From: Hormiphora californensis
Taxonomy: Eukaryota; Ctenophora; Tentaculata; Cydippida; Pleurobrachiidae
DNA length: 64,000 nucleotides
Assembly (NCBI GenBank): GCA_020137815.1
Contig: CM035350.1
Coordinates: 9,130,265 to 9,194,264 of the forward strand
Direction of reading: 5' to 3'
Positions 14,021 to 26,551 of this stretch are shown one piece after another. The notes beneath the pieces were generated by a model. It was not told the origin of the DNA and ran no database searches. It saw only the letters and a list, made by a program, of their open reading frames with translations. Positions within the stretch are counted from its first letter, which is position 1, and the number at the start of each line of letters is the position of its first letter. Position numbers and translations under genes: made by a program.

Positions 14021-15437
14021 CCTCATTCTCCTTTTTATTTTTCGCACCCATGACTCATGCCCAATTAGGCCCCCTTAGGAAGTTCACGTGATTCCTCACC
14101 AAGTCACATGACTCTTTGTTACTCTAAATATATCCCCCTTTGTTGACTGCTGCAGTACAATCGCGGACAAACAAACACTTTTCTAGCTCCTTTATGACTC
14201 TCTGTGTGATCGCTGCATATATTTATAAATGCTCTACAACTCTCTCTTTCTCCCCGGACTCTCCCTAGCCATTATAATATATATTTACAACACCCCCTAC
14301 CTTTTCTAACTTCAGCCCCCAAGCATTTTCTAATAGTGCATCAGCATGAATAGATGCCGGCACGCACCACTTAGAGCTACGATTGATGCAACATGTAAAT
14401 TAGAGAGCTGGGGTCGGGGGAGCCGGGAGCTGTAGACTTACTCCATTAAAACTGGACTGTTGAGTGTTATAGGAGTCTTGAAATAGCATGAAGTTTCAAT
14501 AACAGCTCATGAATATAACACATGTGTGTTCCTTCTCCAGGTACGGGTTTGTGACATTTAACGATGCAAAGATTGTGGAGGGTCTCGTGAAACAGGTACC
14601 CAGTTACAACCACACATCCCTCTCCACTCTCCCCTTTTTGTGTGGCTCACATCGTATTATTTCTCTGTGAGCCTCACTGCAGTGTGAGGGTTCGGTAGAT
14701 CACTCCTACTTATTATCCCCAGCGCCTTATTTGGCATTTCAAACAACTTTTACACAACTAATCGAGCTGTTATTGTTATTATTTTGGGGTTTAAACTATT
14801 TAATAACAAAACAACCCACCTGATTGGCCAAATACCCCCGTCTTTTATTAACAGTCGGATAATACAACTCTGTTCACCCCCGAATTATATCCCATGCAGC
14901 GCACGATAAAGTTCCAGAGCAGGACCCTGAACATTGGACTGGCGATAAGGAGGATCAAGCAGCCCCAGGAACAACAGAGTCCCCAACAGTTCCCCCAGCA
15001 GTTTCCCTTCAACCCATTCAACAACGTGAGTTAACTCTTGGCGCAGTGCTCGACCCTATTTCCCCTAGATGTACAAAAGTTTAAAAAAAAAGTTAATTGC
15101 TCTTGGTGCTGCAGTGTACCCTTGTATTGTTCATACAACAACAACAGCACAAGTGTACCCTAGTTTTGGGAGGTATTTCACTGTCAAAATGACGTGCCTC
15201 TTCCCCAGTTTTCTGTTTCTGACATTAAAAACCCCACCCCTCCTTTCTCTCTGAAATGACTCACCCCTCCTCTCTCTCTGGCAGGTATTTGTCCCACCGA
15301 TGCAGTACCTTCCTGGATCCCTCCAAATGACACATGCCAACCCTGCTGCTGCTGCTGCTGCCGGATCTCATATCATCTCGGGGAGCTCTCTACTCCAACC
15401 AGGACCCACTGCCTGGCCCTACATTCAACCATTTTAA
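11274..15437 (+). CDS. boule: Boule/DAZ-family RNA-binding protein, 6 exons, 207 aa
   Basis: Exons 11274-11288, 12567-12749, 13417-13508, 14541-14595, 14900-15025 and 15285-15437 join in phase (624 nt). A Pro/Gly/Val-rich N-terminus precedes one RRM at about residues 54-140 with RNP2 IFIGNL and RNP1 KGYGFVTF. The RRM ends LNIGLAIRR, close to the LNIGPAIRK signature at the end of the DAZ/Boule RRM. A Gln/Pro stretch, an Ala run and a Ser/Gly-rich tail follow. Boule proteins bind 3' UTRs and regulate translation in germ cells, so this is a candidate germline marker. At 207 aa it is shorter than vertebrate BOLL (about 280 aa), and I see no obvious DAZ repeat. Unusually, only five codons precede the first intron. 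Another single-RRM protein is possible, but the RRM end argues for Boule. Confidence 0.8.
11296..11465. mobile_element. pogo/Tigger-like MITE copy, 170 bp, in intron 1 of the Boule-like gene
   Basis: Same terminal repeats and modules as the 7388 copy, flanked by TA (11294-11295, 11466-11467). The insertion is seven bases downstream of the end of exon 1, so the target TA overlaps the end of the donor region GTAAGTA. Confidence 0.85.
12116..12565. repeat. CAACAACATCACCCCTCTCT minisatellite, intron 1 of the Boule-like gene
   Basis: About 15 copies of a 27-35-bp unit (CACAACAACATCACCCCTCT plus variable CT) run directly into the 3' splice site at 12565-12566, providing the pyrimidine tract. Confidence 0.9.
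13645..13703. repeat. Short dispersed repeat, copy 1
   Basis: A ~58-bp block (CCCATCTGAGCGCACT...ATGGCGCCGCCATACAG) recurs nearly identically at 19332-19383. It holds the palindrome ATGGCGCCGCCAT. It lies in an intron of the Boule-like gene. Confidence 0.75.
13952..14017. repeat. (CT)n microsatellite, intron of the Boule-like gene
   Basis: Pure CT run of about 66 bases. Confidence 0.95.
14636..14705. repeat. Dispersed repeat, copy 1 (GTGTGGCTCACA)
   Basis: Shares GTGTGGCTCACA, ATTTCTCTGTGAG, GTGAGGGTTCGG and GTAGATCA, in the same order, with 28740-28820. Copies differ by short insertions. Origin unknown. Confidence 0.55.
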
Positions 15438-15465
15438 ACACCTGTAATAGACACTGCTTGTTTTA

Positions 15466-15471
15466 AATAAA
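15466..15471 (+). terminator. Polyadenylation signal AATAAA of the Boule-like gene
   Basis: Canonical hexamer 29 bases after the stop codon; a second AATAAA follows about 22 bases later. Confidence 0.7.
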
Positions 15472-16499
15472 CTCTCACAAAAACGTTAAATAAACAATTG
15501 ATTTTATTGAAAGATGTTATTTTAAAGCTTGTTTTCATTGGCTAAAAAGTTTTCTTTGCCAAATGCTGATTTTACGAAAATGAGAAGCGAGTTGGTTAAA
15601 ACTGTACGGTACTGTTATTGCAAACCGATTAACTAATTATTTATATCCTTATTGGATAATTACACCGTTTAATTAAGCCAGTTATTTTACTAATTATTTG
15701 TTAACAGCATGTTTAATTAACTTTAACACAAATACAGTATTCAACAAGTTTATTTTTTCAAAACGATGCTGCTCAAACTGCGAATATTGTTGAATCTTGT
15801 ATTCTATTAAAGTTAGTTTCAATTGATAGTGGATACATTATCTTTTTTTTTCTGAGCTTTTTGGTAGAGAGCGAGTCGTCATCTAGATTTAAATAAGCTA
15901 TTTAAACAATTAATTATTTACGGCCAAGTTTTAATTTAGTTTTCTCTTTGTCACCACGTACCCAAGACTGTATTAAGTTAGTTACGTTGATTTGTAGAAG
16001 GTTCAGATTCACGTTGGAGGGTAATTTTAACTGTGTTCACGTTAGATCAATTATTATGTTAGAAAACTCATTTTATTATTGTCGGTTAACAGATCATTTT
16101 ATTTCTTTCCTCTTTTTGAGATTGGTGTTTCCTTTCCTAAATCAGGCAATATAAACACACAGTTTAACCTTTATTTTGGGTTTCTCTGATGTACCATGGT
16201 TCAGGTTGGTTTGTGGTGGCCGGTGGGCCAGACCTAGTCCGGCCATTGGTTACGAAGTCACCCCTTTTATTGCATACACAATATGAGTTATTATAAGTTA
16301 TAACAGAGGGGTAATTTCATTACCAAGTCCGGCCAGGTGGTGGGGAAACTACCGGAATTTGAAAGAACGACAGCAGTCAGCAAATAGTTGTATTCTCAAA
16401 AGAGATATGCCCATTGTCCATTGCACATCATGTTGTCCCTCGTCGAGATACATTCGAAATCCATCCTGCTTTTGTGACTGAATTGTCCTCTTTATCAAA
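15472..16499. other. AT-rich intergenic region
   Basis: No supported exon. Up to about 16160 it is AT-rich. About 16248-16330 is a small dispersed element (listed separately). No RNA gene recognised. Confidence 0.6.
16248..16330. mobile_element. Small MITE-like dispersed element, copy 1
   Basis: TTGGTTACGAAGTCACCCCT at the left and AGGGGTAATTTCATTACCAA at the right are imperfect inverted repeats around a short AT-rich centre. A related copy is at 22777-22843. Confidence 0.5.
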
Positions 16500-16502
16500 A
16501 TG

Positions 16503-17850
16503 TGTCCCTGTCAGCCAACTTTGTCCCTGTCTACCAACTTTGTCCCTGTCTACCAACTTTGTCCCTGTCTACCAACTTTGTCTCTGTCTACCAACTTTGT
16601 CCCTGTCTACCAACATTGTCCCTGTCTACCAACTTTGTCCCTGTTTACCAACTTTGTCCCTGTTTACCAACTTTGTCCCTGTCTACCAACTTTGTCCCTG
16701 TCTACCAACTTTGTCCCTGTCTACCAACTTTGTCCCTGTCTACCAACTTTGTCCCTGTCTACCAACTTTGTCCCTGTCTACCAACTTTGTCCCTGTCTAC
16801 CAACTTTGTCTCTGTCTACCAACTTTGTCCCTGTCCACCAACTTTGTCCCTGTTTACCAACTTTGTCCCTGTCTACCAACTTTGTCCCTGTCTACCAACT
16901 TTGTCTCTGTCTACCAACTTTGTCCCTGTCTACCAACTTTGTCCCTGTCTACCAACTTTGTCCCTGTCTACCAACTTTGTCCCTGTCTACCTTAACTTTG
17001 TCCCTGTCTACCAACTTTGTCCCTGTCTACCTTAACTTTGTCCCTGTCTACCAACTTTGTCCCTGTTTACCAACTTTGTCCCTGTCTACCAACTTTGTCC
17101 CTGTCTACCAACTTTATCCCTGTCTACCAACTTTGTCCCTGTCTACCAACTTTGTCCCTGTCTACAAAACTTTGTCCCTGTCTACCAACTTTGTCCCTGT
17201 CTACCAACTTTGTCCCTGTCTACCAACTTTGTCTCTGTCTACCAACTTTGTCCCTGTCTACCAACTTTGTCCCTGTCTACCAACTTTGTCCCCTGTCTAC
17301 CAACTTTGTCCCTGTCTACCAACTTTGTCACTGTTTACCAACTTTGTCCCTGTCTACCAACTTTGTCCCTGTCTACCAACTTTGTCCCTGTCTACCAACT
17401 TTGTCCCTGTCTACCTTAACTTTGTCCCTGTCTACCAACTTTGTCCCTGTCTACTAACTTTGTCCCTGTCTACCAACTTTGTCCCTGTCTATCAACTTTG
17501 TCCCTGTCTACCAACTTTGTCCCTGTCTACCAACTTTGTCCCTGTCTACCAACTTTGTCCCTGTCTACCAACTTTGTCCCTGTCTACCAACTTTGTCCCT
17601 GTCTACCAACTTTGTCCCTGTCTACCAACTTTGTCTCTGTCTACCAACTTTGTCCCTGTCTACCAACTTTGTCCCTGTCTACCAACTTTGTCCCTGTCTA
17701 CCAACTTTGTCCCTGTCTACCAACTTTGTCCCTGTCTACCAACTTTGTCCCTGTCTACCAACTTTGTCCCTGTCTACCAACTTTGTCCCTGTCTACCAAC
17801 TTTGTCCCTGTCTACCAACTTTGTCCCTGTCTACCAACTTTGTCTCTGTC
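16503..17850. repeat. 19-bp satellite array, about 70 copies
   Basis: The unit CCAACTTTGTCCCTGTCTA repeats head to tail for about 1.35 kb. Single-base variants (TCTCTG, TTTACC, TATCCC) are common, and three units carry CCTTAAC, making them 21 bp. The unit is not a multiple of three and holds no stop in any forward frame, so all three frames stay open with a 19-residue period. This looks like a repeat artefact, not a gene. From 17851 to about 17935 the copies decay. Flanking DNA shows no gene. Confidence 0.97.
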
Positions 17851-17935
17851 CCTGCATGTTATAGTTGTACCAACTCTGTACACATTTACACTTGTCCCTG
17901 TAATTGTGCCAACTTTTTCCCTGCACTTTGTTTGT

Positions 17936-18300
17936 GAATTGCTCCGATGAACCTACAAATCAGCTCCTCCACTCAATTCCTAACCAAGTTAAGAGACACG
18001 TACTAATGTGTGCATGTGATCAAAATGCTTGTTAAGTACAGTATCACACGATCACAGCGTCCTGGGAATCTCACATTGCACATGGCATTTCCTTATTTCT
18101 ACCCCTTGGAATCAGGGTGAGAAAGTGTCCCAATCTCAACAATATTAATCATCAGTTATTTGTTATTGCTTCCCTATTGCAGCTAATTTACTGCAGCTAT
18201 GAACCTGTTGAGTTCCATGATAGACAATATTAAACAATAAATTTAGTATGCTCCTTAGTGCAGTTTAAACTTTTTGGCAGGCCCTCCTCACAAGAGATCA
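17936..18300. other. Unique intergenic sequence
   Basis: No exon, repeat or RNA gene could be supported here. Confidence 0.5.
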
Positions 18301-18781
18301 CTGCTGTGAAAAGAGGGAGAGAGAGAGAGGGAGGAGATTGAGAGAGAGAGAATGAGGGAAGAGAGAGAGAGAGAGAGGGGGAGGGGAGGGAAAGAGAGGA
18401 GTAGAGAGAGAGAGAGTGAGAGAGAGAGGAGTATAGAGAGAGAAAGTTCAGAACTCGATAGAATAGAAAACCGATAGATCGGCAGAGGGCACTATAATTG
18501 TGTAAAAGGGGATGATGATTTATCTTGCGTGCTTGTTAAAGCATCAAGTAGTAGTAGAGTCACCACAGGCAAGCCCTTTGTTACAGGTGAGAGAGGAGAG
18601 AGAGGAGAGAAGGGAAGAAGAGATCGAAGAGATCGAGATAGAGGACGAGAGAGGGAGAGAAGAGAGGCTGCTTACGTAGCGGATGGATCTCTTCGTTATC
18701 TCTCTCTCTCTCTCTCTCTCTTCTCCTTCTCTCTCTCTCTCTTCTCTCTCTCATCTTCTCTCTCCTCTCTCTCTCTCTCTC

Positions 18782-18831
<50 letters not shown>

Positions 18832-18970
18832 GTGTCTGTTAAACAATCTAGCTCACCACCAGAACTGTGAGATATTTCTCAAGAGGGCTGCTCTCAAGCC
18901 AGAGAGAGAAAGAGAAGATCAGAGAGAATGAAACAGAGAGAAAAAAGAGAGAGAGAGAGGGAGGGGGAGT
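18301..18970. repeat. Polypurine (GA)n and polypyrimidine (CT)n tracts in inverted arrangement
   Basis: GA-rich tracts at 18310-18450 and 18585-18670 are followed by CT tracts at 18698-18830 and another GA tract at 18900-18965. The strands could pair with each other. Serine/leucine-rich open frames across them are repeat artefacts. Confidence 0.85.
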
Positions 18971-19072
18971 TGAGACGCATTTAGCTTGTATCTTCTTAGC
19001 GTTTGTTATGCTTTCTAGTTGTGAGGCTGGCGGGGTATTCTTCAATTAGGAACATTATATAGCGACACAAAC

Positions 19073-20333
<1,261 letters not shown>

Positions 20334-21385
20334 CACCAATTTTAGCACCAATTTTAGATTCATATACACGTGTTTTGTACCGTACGTACATGACAAGACG
20401 GTATCTGGTGATTTTTATAGAATATAATTTCAAAAAAACTGCCACATTTTTAAAAAAACTAGCAAACACTGAAGTGATTCCTTGTCCCTAAAACAGCATG
20501 GGTGCATGTAATGGATCTGTCATCTGATATGTTCCTGCACAGACTAGCAATATTTAATTTCAAGCGCTTACCAGCGTTGAGATCTCAGACGAGTGGGTGC
20601 CAAGATAGAAATCTATCAGTATTACCTGACCTGACCTATCAGGCACATCTAGCTAACCCGCACGAGAAAAGTGATCAGGTATGGAGACTGGAGAGCCCTG
20701 ACAGATCAACTGTCAGCGTGTATATCTGACCCAGTTATAAGGTACCCCGTATCAGGTCAGGCCTGACCCAGTCTCCTGCCCCACACATAGGGAAGGTCCG
20801 AAGGTGTGGAGCCTCCTTTGTGCTGTTGCATAATAGTATGAACAATACAAAGCCTCCTTTGACCATTCCTAGAAACCTGCCAACCAATCAACGCTATGTG
20901 TCCAATTTATCAGAAGCTGGATATATTGGGCACATTTAAAATCTTAAAACGGCTGATTTTGTTTGTTTAGGAAAATAAACAATCAACAGGAATAAAAAGA
21001 TACAGCTCGCTCCAGATATATTACATTTTCTGACTTGTTAATCATGCAAGGGGTGCTCTCCCAAAAAAACTGAGTTGTTTAAATATATAATTTAACAGGT
21101 TTTAACAAAAATGATCATAGTCACAGAATGGACCAACGGATATAATAATCATGATAATAACAGTTTGTTTTATTCATCAATAATTAGAGAGGCTGACAAA
21201 GGATAACACGGTCTCATTACTGTATTTCTATGACGGTAATACGACTACAAGCAGCACTGTAAGGTACAGGACGCTTTCAAACACATTAGAAAATGTGTAC
21301 TCGGGATTTCTCATTATATAGCCAAACAACTCAACAACAGCTCGAAAGTCCATCATATTCATCTTCCCTCCTCCCTGTTCGTGAG
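20334..21385. other. Intergenic region between convergent genes
   Basis: Contains the 3' flanks of the small basic gene (+) and LITAF-A (-). TTTATT at 21178-21183 is an AATAAA signal on the minus strand about 200 bases past the LITAF-A stop. No exon supported. Confidence 0.6.
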
Positions 21386-24300
21386 CTAGGGTGCCTGCTT
21401 TTTAAACAGCACTGTGTGGCAGTTGGGACATGAGTGGACGGCGTCCTTGCAAGCGTCAATGCAGAAGGGAATCAAGCAGCACCCGAGGGCCAGGCCAAAC
21501 AAAAAGAGTCCAACACAGAGAGCCCAAACCATTATCCCAGCTTCGTAGTTGACCGTCGTCATTATATCCTGAGAGGAGGAGGGGGTTTGGGGTTGTCTTA
21601 CTTACATTCAAGTTCTACAGTAGGGGTGTGATTTGTGAGACAGGATTGACCCAGGGGCCAGGAGTGGGATTTAACAAAAATGGTAATGATCATTTCTTAC
21701 CGCTTGGCAGGAGGTGCACTTCATTTGTGCTGGGTACCGTCCAAGATACGCCCGCTGTTGAGTAACTACCACAGTTGTTGTTTGGGGTGGTGGGTAGGCG
21801 CCCTGTGGTGGTGGGTAGGCACCCTGGGGCGGCGGGTAGGCACCGGGAGGGGGTCCTCCGGGTGGTGGATAGGCGCCTTGTGGAGGCGGGTAGGCGCCCT
21901 GTGGAGGTGGATAGGCACCGGGAGGAGGGGGCTGAAATGGGAGATGTGTGTTAGTATGTTTCCAAGTCTGTCTCACAGACCCTGGAAAGGGATCCTCATA
22001 TTGGACCCATTATACATATAGATGTGACAGATTATACAACAATAGCAAGAGATATCTCATTCGTTAGTTAGGGGCATGGGGCTTGAGAATGGGGAAAAAA
22101 ATGGTACCAGCCAATTCCTTCACCAATGTGTCCCAAATGGTCCCCAGAAACACCAAAAAGTTTTGTCCGGCTCGGGATGAAGGGCAGAGGGTCCATTTCC
22201 GGGTTTATATGCATGGCGCATGCGCATCAAATACTGTGAGGGGGGAATTAAAAATCTTAAAAATTTGAGTTTTGGTCCCGGAAAAAGGGTCTACTCCGAC
22301 CGGAAATATCGTGTTAGTGGGGGTAGAGCATGTCAAATTTATCATTAAACCATTCGCTAATGAGATAATTACATAATTAGTATACTAATTATCGAAAAAT
22401 CGTAAAAATTGGAGTTTTGGATCCGAAAATGACTCACCCCGACCGAAAACCGCGTGTTAGTGGGGGTAGAGCAGGTCAAAATTACCCTCAAACCATTTGC
22501 TGATGAGATAATTACATAATTAGTCGACTAATTCTCGAAAAATCGTAAAAATTGGAGTTTTGGACCCGGAAAATGAGCGTACCTGATACCCCTCAGACCC
22601 TACTAGATACTCCTCTGACCCTCCCAGGAACCCCTCTGACCCTCCCAGATAACCCTCTGATCCTCCCAGATACCCCTCTGACCCTCCCAGATAGCCCTCT
22701 GACCCTCCCAGATAGCCCTCTGACCATACTAGACACCCAAAGACCCTCCCAGATAGCCCTGTGACCCTCCCAGATACCTTGGTTACGAAGTCACCCTTAT
22801 TATTGCATGAGCTAGCGCAGAGGGGGAATTTCATTACAAACCAGATACCCCACTGACCCTACTAAATACCCATCTGACCGTCCATATATACCCCTCTGAC
22901 CCTCCTAGATAGCCCTCTGACCCTCCCAGATAACCCTCTGACCCTCGTAGATACCCCCTGATCCTCCCAGATAGCCTCTGACCCTCCAGATACCCTTCTG
23001 ACCATCCCAGATACCCTTCTGACCATCCCAGATAACCTCTTGGGAGGGTCAGAGGGTTATCTGGGAGGGTCAGAGGATATCTAATAGTGTCAGAGGGGTA
23101 TCAGGTAGGGTCAGAGGGCTATCTAGGAGGGTCAGAGGGGTATATGGGAAGGTCAGATGGCTATCTAGTAGGGTCAGTGGGGTATCTGGGAGGGTCAAAG
23201 GGCTATCTGGGAGGGTCAGAGGGGTATCTGGGAAGGTCTGAGGATTATCTGGGAGGGTCAGAGGGTTTTCTGGGAGGGTCAGAGGATATCTTATAGGGTC
23301 AGAGGGGTATCAGGTAGGGTCAAAGGATATCTAATAGGGTCAGAGAGATATCAGGGTGTAGGACCTGAGTATGTCAGTCCTAGTGTGTCATGTGTGATTG
23401 CAGTGTGAGTGAATGTGTGAACTGTGTGATTGTTGCCGTAGGAGTATGTTTGTCCGTTTGTTTATTATTTAGTGCATGAGATTGTGAGTTGCATTTGTAT
23501 GATTGTGATAGTGATAGCGAGGTGTGAGATGTCAGCATGTTTGGTGCAAGTTGGTGGTTATCGGGCTTGCAGTACCTCGGAGTCTGAATGCGAAGCCATT
23601 GTGGTTGAGTATTTAAGCTGTGAGATAACTGTGATTGTTAGAGCACTCTGGAGCGCCATATGGAGTTCATGGTCAGAGCTAGCTCTCCCGGTATCTTCCC
23701 CCTTGTACTGAATATCTGGGTGTGCAAGTGATAGTGTGACGTGAGGAAGTTGACCTGTTCTTTTACCTTCTTTTATCTTTACCCACAAAACAGTTAACTT
23801 GTTTAGAACTTTGTTCTGCCACTATGGGAATACCGGTTAGGACTTGGAGGATATAGACTATACGATACGGCCGATACAGCCTGGACTTGAGTTGATATGT
23901 GGTGTTGGGTATAACACACATGAGGTGCAGTGACACGGGATATATTGTGTAGTGTGCTGTGTGAGCCTGGGACCACGGGAGAAGGTCAAGGTTACAGATA
24001 GGCTCTACAGAGAGACACACACTCACAAATGGTGCTGTAACCAGGATGTCACCCCAAAAGGGTATATATGGGACGGTCAGATGGGTATCTAGTAGGGTCA
24101 GTGGGGTATCTGGGAGGGTCAGCGGGCTATCTGGGAGGGTCAGAGGGGTATCTGGGAGGATCAGAGGGTTATCTGGGAGGATCAGAGGGTTATCTGGGTG
24201 GGTCAGAGGGGTATCTGGGGGGAATGAGGATCAGAGGGTTATCTGGGAGGGTCTTAGGGTATCTAATATTAGGGTCAGAGGGGTACCTGGGAGGATCAGA

Positions 24301-25173
24301 GGGCTTTCTGGGAGGATCAGAGGGGTATCTGCGAGGGTCACAGGGCTATCTGGGAGGGTCTTTGGGTGTCTAGTTGGGTCAGAGGGTTATATGGGAGGAT
24401 CAGAGGTTTATCTGGGAGGATCAGAGGGGTACCTGGGAGGGTCAGAGGAGTATGTAGTAGGGTCCGAGGGGTATCAGGTACGCTCATTTTCCGGGGCCAA
24501 AACTCCAATTTTTACGATTTTTCGAGAATTAGTCGACTAATTATGTAATTATCTCATCAGCAAATGGTTTGAGGGTAAATTTGACTTGCTCTACCCCCAC
24601 TAACACGCGGTTTCCGGTCGGGGTGAGTCATTTTCGGGTCCAAAACTCCAATTTTTACGATTTTTCGATAATTAGTATACTAATTATGTAATTATCTCAT
24701 TAGCGAATGGTTTAATGATAAATTTGACATGCTCTACCCCCACTAACACGATGTTTCCGGTCGGAGTAGACCCTTTTTCCGGGACCAAAACTCCAATTTT
24801 TAAGATTTTTAATTCCCCCCTCACAGTACTTGATGCGCATGCATATAAACCCGGAAATGGACCCTCTGCCCTTCATCCCGAGCCGGACAAAACTTTTTGG
24901 TGTTTCTGGGGACCATTTGGGACACATTGGTGAAGAAATTGGCTGGTACCATTTTTTTTCCCATTCGGGGTGAAATTTTCCATTCCCGCCCCTTACTACG
25001 TACTTTCGTATATACTTGATATAATATGCTTATAGTAATAAGACACACTAGGGGATAATAATCCGTGTCCTAATATTATTAGAGCACGGATTATTAATTA
25101 GCAATTACATAACACCACCCCCTCCTCGACTTACCCCAGCTGCTTCATAGGGAGGTGGAGGCGGGGCAGACAT
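21386..25173 (-). CDS. LITAF-domain protein A, 3 exons, 150 aa
   Basis: Minus-strand exons 25135-25173, 21701-21931 and 21386-21568 join in phase 0 (453 nt). An N-terminal PPPPPYEAAG holds a PPxY site, the WW-domain ligand by which LITAF/CDIP1 proteins recruit NEDD4-family ubiquitin ligases. A Pro/Tyr-rich stretch follows, with GAYPPPQ repeated about six times. The LITAF domain has its first zinc pair in CTSC, a hydrophobic stretch about 23 residues long (IMVWALCVGLFLFGLALGCC) and the second zinc pair in HSCPNC. The domain inserts into one leaflet of late endosome/lysosome membranes. Intron 1 (3.2 kb) contains a foldback element. A paralogue lies directly upstream on the same strand. Confidence 0.92.
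22072..25005. mobile_element. Foldback element B, ~2.9 kb, in LITAF-A intron 1
   Basis: The outer arms, about 22090-22570 and 24480-24965, match as inverted repeats (for example AATGGTACCAGCCAATT at 22098 and AATTGGCTGGTACCATT at 24938). Inside lie arrays of a 21-bp unit: CTCTGACCCTCCCAGATAC strand at 22585-23040, its complement at 23040-23350, and complement again at 24060-24480. A ~700-base non-repetitive core (23350-24055) lies between the last two arrays. A copy of the small 16248 element sits at 22777-22843. No transposase found. The exact ends are uncertain. Confidence 0.8.
22777..22843. mobile_element. Small MITE-like dispersed element, copy 2
   Basis: TTGGTTACGAAGTCACCC, TTATTGCAT and AATTTCATTAC occur in the same order as at 16248-16330. 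It interrupts the 21-bp array of foldback element B. Confidence 0.5.
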
Positions 25174-25980
25174 GGCTGCTAGAATGGGGAGGTAGGGAGT
25201 TATATGAAACGGGTAGTTGGGTAGTAAGGATAAAAAACAGTTCGAAGTCGGGCAGGGCCCGAGGAGAGGGGTAAATTTATCAAAATTAAAATGGATACAC
25301 GGATAAACTAAATGTGGTACATCCCATTATGTAACACAGGCATGATCTTGAGAGGGAGAGATATTTCAACACAAGATATATATATACTTCTAGCCCTCCT
25401 GTACATCTGCTGCTACCACGGGACTCATTATGCCATACCTAGATGAATATAATCAACACCCGAATATCTTCGGTGTTGCTTCATGTTTGTTCATGTTGGT
25501 TCTATTTGGGAAGATGTTGGGAATTAGTCAGGATAATTCATTAGAGCAATATTTCACAGCTTTTATTAAAACTCAAGTTCTACTAAAGTTATTATTGTTC
25601 TATTTTAATAATGTTACATCGGTCAGAATACATGTAATAATAATAAATGTAAGTTACTCTGTAAGTTAGTATGTACAGCTATAAGTTTGATGCAATAATG
25701 TAATTGTATAATTGATAAAAGAATGAATTTGATTATAAAAACATGCAAAATCAGATATAAAACTAATGATTGAAAAGGAATAAAATCAAGTAAGTACATG
25801 CAAATCAAATATAAAAGACTAATGATTGAAAAGGATAAAATCAATTAAATTATAAACCCTGTTATAAAATACATATATATTCTATGTATAGCTATGCATA
25901 TTGTAAAATAAAATCAGTTGTTTAATTCTACTTTTGATTGGTTCTGTTTGTAATATCGATATTACAAATATCCTATATGT
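25174..25980. other. Intergenic region between the two LITAF genes
   Basis: AT-rich and includes the LITAF-A promoter side. A ~45-bp direct duplication (ATAAAACTAATGATTGAAAA type) is at about 25755-25840. No exon supported. Confidence 0.6.
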
Positions 25981-26551
25981 CTACATAGGAGACTTTTTGT
26001 GCAGGACAGCATTACATTTAGGACAATGATGGACGGCATCTTTACAACCGTCTATAAAGAGCGGTATAAGACAACATCCGATGATTAGACCGGGAACAAA
26101 GCAAAGGGCGATCACCAGGATCCAGCAAAAGCCACCAGCCACATATTCTACTCTCGTCATAACGCTCTGAGGTAGGGGAAGAGGAGTGAGATTTACTATA
26201 GGGGGAGAAGGTGATTATTTCGGATTTTAATTATTTAATTAGCTATTAGTACATATCCAACAACATTTGATCCCATGTCCTGCTCACCTCGTTGCAGAAC
26301 CGGCAGACTGTCTGGCAGGGATTCCGACCCATTATTGGTGCTTGTACAACAGCTTGTACAACCACTGTGTTACCGGTTTGGGGAGGCGGGTAGGGTGCCG
26401 CCCCCTGGGGAGGCGGGTAGGGTGCCGCCCCCTGGCCTTGAGGAGGGGGATAAGGTGCCGCCCCTTGGCCTTGAGGAGGGGGATAAGCAGGTTGTCCGGG
26501 GCCATACGCAGGAGGCTGATCCTTATTGTAATCCATAGCTGGGGCTGCCAT
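25981..26551 (-). CDS. LITAF-domain protein B, 2 exons, 149 aa
   Basis: Minus-strand exons 26288-26551 and 25981-26166 join in phase 0 (450 nt). The N-terminus is Pro-rich with DQPPAYGPG (PPxY-like: PPAY) and three YPPPQG-type repeats. A first zinc pair CRFC, a hydrophobic segment (WILVIALCFVPGLIIGCCLI) and the closing HHCPKC define the LITAF domain. It has the same exon boundary before the membrane segment as LITAF-A but no separate first exon, so the pair looks like a tandem duplication with later change at the 5' end. Probable role: an endosomal membrane adaptor. Confidence 0.92.

Noticed and set aside
16503-17850. Possible CRISPR-like array
   Set aside because: Units are contiguous with no unique spacers, and the genome is animal.
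16414-17950. Open frames up to about 450 codons, Cys/Pro/Leu/Ser rich
   Set aside because: Entirely due to a 19-bp tandem repeat that lacks stops in three frames; no exon-like ends or composition shift.
18529-18931. Ser/Leu- and Arg/Glu-rich frames
   Set aside because: Translations of CT/GA microsatellites.
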